In this document: piece after piece, positions 56,701-64,000 of the stretch | Position numbering within the stretch: the first letter of the stretch is position 1 | Layout: every line of letters begins with the position of its first letter | DNA from: Morinoia aosen | Lineage: Eukaryota; Arthropoda; Malacostraca; Amphipoda; Talitridae | Assembly (NCBI GenBank): GCA_030386875.1 | Contig: CM059577.1 | Span: 24,873,038 to 24,937,037, forward strand | Direction of reading: 5' to 3' | Length of the DNA: 64,000 nt | The notes under the pieces: generated by a model | Databases searched by the model: none | The model's input: only the letters and a program-made list of their open reading frames with translations | What the model was told of the DNA's origin: nothing | Program-made: the position numbers and the translations under genes

Positions 56701-58551
56701 CTGACACCTTAAGGTAAAACACTAGATTGAACTTGTGATTTGAAACGTGATGGAGAGAGAGGACAACATATAATACGTCATAAAAAATAAATAAAGTCGA
56801 ACTGAAATGAGCACCTCGAACGAATGAGCATCATTTCTGGTCAAAAACGCATCACGAGCAATATTTATGCCTTTACGCAACGTTTGATTTGCGTTTTATG
56901 TCACTATATATTACTTCAACTGGATAATTATAATACAATTATTATAAGAAGCTGAAAATTTAAGTCTCAAATACTAAACCTCATTACTATATTGCAATTC
57001 AAAGTCGCCATACCTGTGAAAATGTGTGTCTGAAATTCATGGACCTTCAAGCACCGAAAATAAAACGCGTAACCATCATTTATTCTCCATTGCAAAACTT
57101 GTTAAAATTAAAATAATACTACCTTTAGGTGAATCAAGTATTTTAAACACATTTGTTCTCTATAAATTTCCATATAAAACCAGTTTAAACACTTGAAAAG
57201 GATTATTTACTAGTCATGACTGGAAGTTATGCGAATCTCAAAGCGAAAGAACCGAGTTCGAGTATTGAGTTCCATGTCAAAATGAATTTATAATAACTAT
57301 AAGTACACTGTAGACCTATAAGAAATTCTCATAAGGGTCTCCAATTGGAGAAAATTTGGTAAAACTTTCAACTTTAACAAACAATCTAAAGATATCGGAT
57401 CAAACTCCACAAAAAATAAAACATAAGCGTCTTGATGTTCAACATCCTTATACAGCCCTCACAACTCGAGCAAGCTGGGGTGCCTCAACGCAGTCACCCA
57501 TGGTTTTCATTGCGGAGACTTCAATGCCTTCATTGGAATAATCCGTGTAAAAAATCTGCGGAGATTGAAAGACCTTTTCACTGGCACATTTCGCGTCCAG
57601 ATTAAATTCATTTCGATGTTTTTTTCATTTTTCTCAAAAACTTGAAGAGCTAGGACTTTGAGACAGATATCATTATAGAAAGATGTCCTCGAGACGCATC
57701 AGTACAGAGTACTTAAAAGCCCTCAAGGGTAAAGCAGGGGGCGTGAGAGGGGTAATAAAAGTCGAAATGACATGAAAAACATGTTTTTTTCATATATATA
57801 TGGAACGGTTGATGCGATCGTTCCACAAAAACTATTTTGTATGTAGCGTAAAAAAACGAGCAAAAAGTGTTCAACAACTTTGCCTGTAAAACGAAGCGTT
57901 CTCCAATGTGTTTGGTTTAAGTGAATTTTTAGACAAAAAGGAGTATTTTTAAATCGCTCATTTTGAGAAAAGTATCGCACTTGTCGCTTCATAAATTTGA
58001 TAGATTTTACAAAAAACTCCAATCTACATTCTATCAAATTTTGGGAGGCGAAAGCCCATCGAAAACGCCGCAACTGGCAGCCAAAGTGACACTTGAAAAA
58101 CGGCCGTTTTTTTACCCAAAAGTTTTTCATTCATTGAACATTTTCCATAATACTTTTCGAAGTAACGATCACACCGTCTTAAAGCCCGACATTTTCTCTA
58201 TCAGCTCCCACCAAGTCAGCTCCTCCGACGGCGCAATCAAAAAATTCTTCATGTTTGAAATGACCCTATTTTCGGTCGGTTTTCGACTTCTCGGGGGTCT
58301 CCTATGGGGTCTTGGGGCCTGGAAAGGGGTCCGTAGATCTTAGAATTTTTCCTTGTACACGCTCACCAAGTTTGAGAGCGCTAGGACCTCGGGAAGTGTG
58401 GTTTTGCGCGAATTAGGGGGTGAATTTTTATAATACTCGAGGCTCCACCTTTCGGCGACCAGCATTTCGATGTTGGAGCCAGGTATGATTTTTTCACGGG
58501 TACTATTTTTAGTGTGTTCTCGCAACCTACAAAGTTCGCCCGCCGCAAGTA
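53764..58551. repeat. Macrosatellite unit B
   Basis: Collinear with A but with a single copy of the ACCCTCATTC module near 54370-54430, an ATTATC microsatellite at 56105-56128, and a diverged middle (GTGAAAATGTGTGTCTG near 57017). Confidence 0.85.
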
Positions 58552-61500
58552 ACCAGGCACAGCCCGCTAGGGGCGAACACACAGACGTTCCTCTGTACAC
58601 CACTAAGCACAACACAAACAGACATTCCTCTGTACAACACTATCATAATAATGATAGACACGCACACACGTTCAAACACACACGCACACACACTTATGTA
58701 CACACGCACATGCACACACTTTTCAAATCAACACAAATCACAAGCAACACGCAATGAGATACACCATCGTGTCAAATGCCAAAATAATATATGTATCAAA
58801 ATGCAATGCTATTTACTTCAATTTCTATGTTTAACTTTCAAACACCACAACCATTTCATTTTTCAACACTAATACCATTGCTGAATTTACGAAACAAATC
58901 AACACAATTCAGAAGCCACCCACGTACAGACAACATCGTCTCACAAAACAAACCACTATATATACCCAACGTCTTTCACTCTAAACTCTATGTCGAACTT
59001 GAAAACACCACAACAATTTCATTTAGCAAAAGCAATATCATTCACATATATACTAACAGTAATATCAACCTAACCTTGCCACCAACAAACTGGTGCGAAA
59101 TTAGTTATCTAAACCATTCACATGAAAAACACAGCCTATCCAAAATGATGATACCCTCATTCATATAGTATTACACTGACTAAACGTATGTCTTAAACAA
59201 CCAACAAACTGGTGAAAAATCAATTCACCAAACCATTCCCATGCTGATCACAGCCTAACCAAAACGATGGCACCCTCTCATTCGTAGTATTACACTGACT
59301 ATACGTATGTGTTACAGCTCATCAAATCTATAAATCAGTTTGCGTGTCACACTCTATCTAAAGTAATATAACGTACTCTAAGCCAACCTAACTCAAGGTA
59401 ATGTCACCTAACCTCAACTAACATAGTCTAAAATCACCTAAGCAAACCTGATTTAACGTAACCTACTTTAACCTAACTGAAATTAACCTATCTTGCTCCA
59501 AATATGACTTGAATTAACTTACTCGACACACACTTCCAACTCACCTACATACAACTAAACTTTAATAATTCAGGGTGTCCTGTCCTGTTCTATAGTTCAA
59601 ATTTCGGTCCCACGTATTTTACCTTATTTAATTCTTATGTCTTTGCCCTTATTCCTCAAGAATTCAAAATCTCTTTGTACGCTAACATCCTTCCATCAAA
59701 TTCTAAATAATAACCACTTAAAATCCTAATGGTCAAATAACGAAAATGCGTTCCATCACTATTTCGCCATCAGAGACATTCTGGCTGCTATATTTTCTCG
59801 TTCAATTATATGGAATAGGGTCTGCTTGAATTTGTTCAAAATTTTACCTCACGAAATATTGTGACGAAACATTTCTTACATTTTGGTTTATTCATCGGTT
59901 CGCATCACTAGACTTTCCCTCTGTTTCGAAGTTGACAAGTTCACTTCGTTCTAATCGACAATTCATCAAATATCCAACCTACATACTCCAAAGAAATTCG
60001 ATGTCACGAAGAAATGATGACGTCACAGCGATGCCAATTGGGAAATATTACATAAAATCTTTATTTTGCCAATAAGCTAATTTTCAAAATTCAAGTCTAA
60101 AGCTTTACGGTCCAAAAATCGTAATCAAACACTTATCATTAACAATTAATTATAGGGCTAGCAATCAAAGTCTCTTAACTGTGCATCACAAATCGGTAAA
60201 CGAATATATACACACCGCGCTATCGCGCTAAGTTGAAGGCCCAAGAAATAAACTCTCCATTTTGGGAACGCTTGGCGAGACCTGAAGCTCTCGCCAAGCG
60301 AAAGCGTTTTTGTGTTGAAGTCAGTAAATACAAAGAAAGAACGCATTCACAGCAAATCTCTTGGAAACTTTCAACAATATTTGAGCATTTGGCCTTCAGC
60401 TACAATTTTGAGTGCACTTACAACTTACATTCCACTAAAAGCTTTCTAATGCATCATTGACAAGAAATTCATCTCTTCAAATCAGAAATCAAACTTAGCA
60501 AGTCCACATTCATTACGACAACATCATATCCGAACATATTCCTCACATTTCTCAAGCAAATGAATCTGTCAACAACTGCGGCTATAGCTTAGAATCACTT
60601 ATATTTCCCAATAGACATTATTTTCACCACAACAATCAATTCTTTCAGGAATGTGAACAATTTGAACCTCTCTCTAATCTTCTATTTCTATTATTCATCG
60701 ATACAGAAACCTTCAATTAGGCTGAGTGGAATTTATAAAACATTCTTGCAAATATATCACTTATACCATTTTGAATTTCATAAATAACATCATTCAAACA
60801 TACAAAACCTGCAAAATATTTGGTTGTCTTCGGGGACAAATATTCACCAAATATTATTCATCAGTTAGAACCTCGTAATGTTGTCTATACTCACTCAAAT
60901 GATGACTTCCTGAAACTCACGCATATGCAATGTGAGCGATTTTGAGGCCTTCAAACAACGAGTTTTAATTATTATTATTAATGGAGATCGAATTTTTCGT
61001 GAACACTTTACAGGTTCTTGGTCGTGTAGATCCAGCAATTTCACATCCCAACAATAAAAAATTATGATACAAATATTCACTCAAACTATACCCCTCCTAG
61101 AAAAGCCTCGTTCAATCAAAGCATATATGTCGACATAAACCATTTTCGTGTTGTTTGAACCAATATATATCGAGAGATTCGTTCCTCAATGAGCTTTATT
61201 AATTTAGAAAATGAAAAGTCAAATTCTTGGACTATGAGCTCTTTCAATTTCAATTTTCTAACGTCATAAAACAAGTTTCAAACACTACACGAATAGCTGT
61301 GCCGAACGAAAAATATTTAGCCACTATACCTTTATACAAATGACTAATTTAAAGTGTATCACCTTTGAGTTATAGTTCATTTACGAAATTTTACGAATAC
61401 GCCTTGTTTTGCGATGACACAATTTGCGATGTCGAAATATTATAGGATTGCTATAAAATTGTTCTCAAGAACGCTAGCAAAGTAGTTGCGGAATTTTTGG

Positions 61501-63628
61501 CGTCGAAAACTACTCGCTTTGCGTATTTGAACTCATACTACGAAGTAAGGTCGATGATGCTGACACCTTAAGGTAAAACACTAGATTGAACTTGTGATTT
61601 GTAACGTGATGGAGAGAGAGGACAACATATAATACGTCATAAAAAATAAATAAAGTCGAACTGAAATGAGCACCTCGAACGAATGAGCATCATTTCTGGT
61701 CAAAAACGCATCAAGAGCAATATTTACGCCTTTACGCAACGTTTGATTTGCGATTTATGTCACTTTGTATTACTTCAACTGGATAATTATAATACAATTA
61801 TTATAAGATGCTGAAAATTCAAGTCTCAAATACTAAACCTCATTACTATATTGCAATTCAAAGTCGCCATACCTGTGAAAATGTGAGTCTGAAATTCATG
61901 GACCTTCAAGCAGCGAAAATAAAACGCGTAACCATCATTTATTCTCCATTGCAAAACTTGTTAGAATTAAAATAATACTACCTTAAGGTGAATGAAATAT
62001 TTTAAACACATTTGTTCTCCATTAATTTCCATGTAAAACCAGTTTAAACACTTGAAAAGGATTATTTACTAGTCATGACTGCAAGTTATGCGAATCTAAA
62101 AGCGAAAGAACCGAGTTCGAGTATTGAGTTCCACGTCAAAACGCGTAACCATCATTTTTTCTCTTCTGCCAAACATGTTAGAATTGAAATAATACTAACA
62201 TCAGCTGAATCACAAAGTCTAAACACATTTCTTCTCTATAAAGTTCCAAGTTAAACCAGTTTCAACACTTGAAAACGATGATTGACTAGTCATGACTGCA
62301 AGTTATGCGAATCTATAAGCGAAAGAATCGAGTTCGAGTATTGAGTTCCACGTCAAAATAAATTTATAATAACTATAACAACACTGTAGACCTATACAAA
62401 ATAAATAACACAGCCTCAAACGGTCAAAAATTGGTTGAAACTTTGAACTTAACAAAGAATCGAAATATATCGAATCAAACTCCACAAAAAATAAAACATA
62501 AGCGTCTTGATGTTCAACATCCTTATAGAGCCTTCGCCACGCAAGCAAGCCTAGGTTGCGTCATCGCTGTCACCCATATGATCTCGGTGTGGAGACTTCA
62601 ATGCAAAACAAGAAATAATCCGTGTCATTAATCTACGGAGATTGAAATACCTTTTCACTGGCACATTTCGCGTCCAGGGGAAATTCATTTCGATGTTTTT
62701 TGCATTTTTCTAAAAAACTTGAAAAGCTACGACTTTGAGACACGGATCATTATAGAAAGATGTCCTCGAGACGCATCAGTACAGAGTATTTAAAAGCCCT
62801 CAAGGGTAAAGCAGGGGGCGTGAGAGGGGTAATAAAAGTCGAAATGACTTGAAAACCATGTTTTTTTCATATATACATGGAACGGTTGATGCGATCGTTC
62901 CACAAAAACTATTTTGTATGTAGCGTGAAAAAACGAGCAAAAAGTGTTCAACAACTTTGCCTGTAAAACGAAGCGTTCTCCAATGTCTTTGGTTTAAGTG
63001 AATTTTCAGACAAAAAGGAGTATTTTTAAATCGCTCATTTTGAGAAAAGTATCGCAATTGTCGCTTCATACATTTGATAGATTTTAGAAAAAACTCCAAT
63101 CTACATTCTATCAAATTTTGGGAGGCGAAAGCCCATCTAAAACGCCGCAACTGGCAGCCAAAGTGACACTTGAAAAACGGCCGTTTTTTTACCCAAAAGT
63201 TTTTCATTCATTGAACATTTTCCCTAATACTTTTCGAAGTAACGATCACACCGTCTTAAAGCCCGACATTTTCTCTATCAGCTCCCACCAAGTCAGCTCC
63301 TCCGACGGCGCAATCAAAAAATTCTTCATGTTTGAAATGACCCTATTTTCGGTCGGTTTTCGACTTCTCGGGGGTCTCCTATGGGGTCTTGGGGCCTGGA
63401 AAGGGGTCCGTATGTCTTAGAATTTTCCCTTGTACACGCTCACCAAGTTTGAAAGCGCTGGGACCTCGGGAAGTGTGGTTTTGCGCGAATTAGGGGGTGT
63501 ATTTTTCTAATACTCGAGGCTCCACCTTTCGGCGACAAGCATTTCGATGTTGGTGCCAGGTATGATTTTTTCACGGGTACTATTTTTAGTGTGTTCTCGC
63601 AACCTACAAAGTTCGCCCGCCGCAAGTA
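58552..63628. repeat. Macrosatellite unit C, mosaic of A-like and B-like sequence
   Basis: The 5' part (58552 to about 59350) carries the A-type duplication; from about 61260 to 62100 it follows B nearly base for base. It then has an extra 217-bp module: 61921-62137 is B-like (TCCATTGCAAAACTTG), 62138-62354 is A-like (CTTCTGCCAAACATG). Confidence 0.85.
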
Positions 63629-64000
63629 ACCAGGCACAGCCCGCTAGGGCGAACACACAGACATTCCTCTGTACAACACTATCATAGCAATGAGATACAC
63701 CATCGTGTCAAATGCCAAAATAATATATGTATCAAAATGCAAATCATAGCAATGAGATACACCATCGTGTCAAATGCCAAAATAATATATGTATCAAAAC
63801 GCAATGCTATTTACTTCAATTTCTATGTTTAACTTTCAAACACCACAACCATTTCATTTTTCAACACTAATCTCTATTCAACACTAATCTCTATCTCTAA
63901 TCACTAATGCTCAATTGACGAAACGAATCACCACAATTCAGAAGACACCCACTTACAGACAACATCGTCTCACAAAACAAACCAATATACAACGTCTGTC
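63629..64000. repeat. Macrosatellite unit D, start only
   Basis: Starts normally, lacks the CA-rich tract, and has a local 62-bp tandem duplication (63681-63742 and 63743-63804, starting ATCATAGCAATGAGATACAC). Confidence 0.85.

Larger units (their letters stand above)
48908..64000. repeat. Macrosatellite: tandem 4.8-5.1 kb units (A, B, C, start of D)
   Basis: ACCAGGCACAGCCCGCTAGG, followed by GGCGAACAC, marks unit starts at 48908, 53764, 58552 and 63629, giving lengths 4856, 4788 and 5077 bp. Collinear homology runs through whole units: CA-rich start, CTAACCTAACTCAA-type tracts, a conserved hairpin, AT-rich middle, and a highly conserved 3' block with G-runs ending GTTCGCCCGCCGCAAGTA. No transposase, reverse transcriptase or helicase motif found. 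The array continues past the window. Confidence 0.93.

Noticed and set aside
57723..58130. 135-codon macrosatellite frame as a real gene
   Set aside because: Same block is open on the other strand too, no start context or known domain, and the frame is broken in unit A; kept only as a finding.

Overview
The window looks like nuclear DNA of an arthropod, most likely an insect. Evidence: AT-rich sequence with GC-rich exons of clean codon structure and GT/AG borders, degenerate TTAGG (insect telomere type) satellite, a CR1/L2/Daphne-like LINE, mariner, PIF/Harbinger, Penelope and SINE remnants, and dense minisatellites. Genes are multi-exon, so most long uninterrupted frames are repeat artefacts; the real coding sequence lies in short exons that I joined by splice sites, phase and homology.

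Layout. (1) 33-2703, minus: first two exons (signal peptide; PAN/apple-like) of secreted gene A, which runs off the left edge. (2) 4.9-6.1 kb: two inverted GIY-YIG fragments, probably Penelope-like. (3) 7.3-9.4 kb: T-rich tract and TTAGG composite satellite. (4) 9.5-15.8 kb: several minisatellites and a LINE 3' fragment. (5) 15801-28887, plus: at least six exons of a paralogue of gene A, a PAN/apple plus F5/8C-fucolectin-like secreted protein; its introns carry minisatellites, a mariner pseudogene and a PIF/Harbinger-like element. (6) 28888-33840, minus: nearly complete two-ORF LINE whose 3' tail lies 4 bp past the lectin stop codon. (7) 33.9-39.7 kb: minisatellites and a tRNA-derived SINE. 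(8) 39836-46149, minus: small secreted 12-cysteine single IGF-binding-domain protein gene with TATA promoter. (9) 48.0-48.6 kb: two MITEs. (10) 48908 to the right edge: tandem array of a 4.8-5.1 kb unit (three copies and part of a fourth).

The most striking feature is a repeated architecture: at five of the 5' splice sites recognised here, the end of the exon together with the donor GT is itself the first unit of a tandem array running into the intron (19-bp units at gene A exon 2; 26, 29 and about 18-20 bp at lectin exons 2, 4 and 5; 53 bp at IGFBP exon 2). Each array therefore carries up to dozens of candidate donors, and lectin intron 4 is made almost wholly of such copies. The two secreted-protein genes with visible promoters also share two upstream sequence modules, which suggests common regulation.

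Gene functions are inferred from domain patterns only; no database search was possible.
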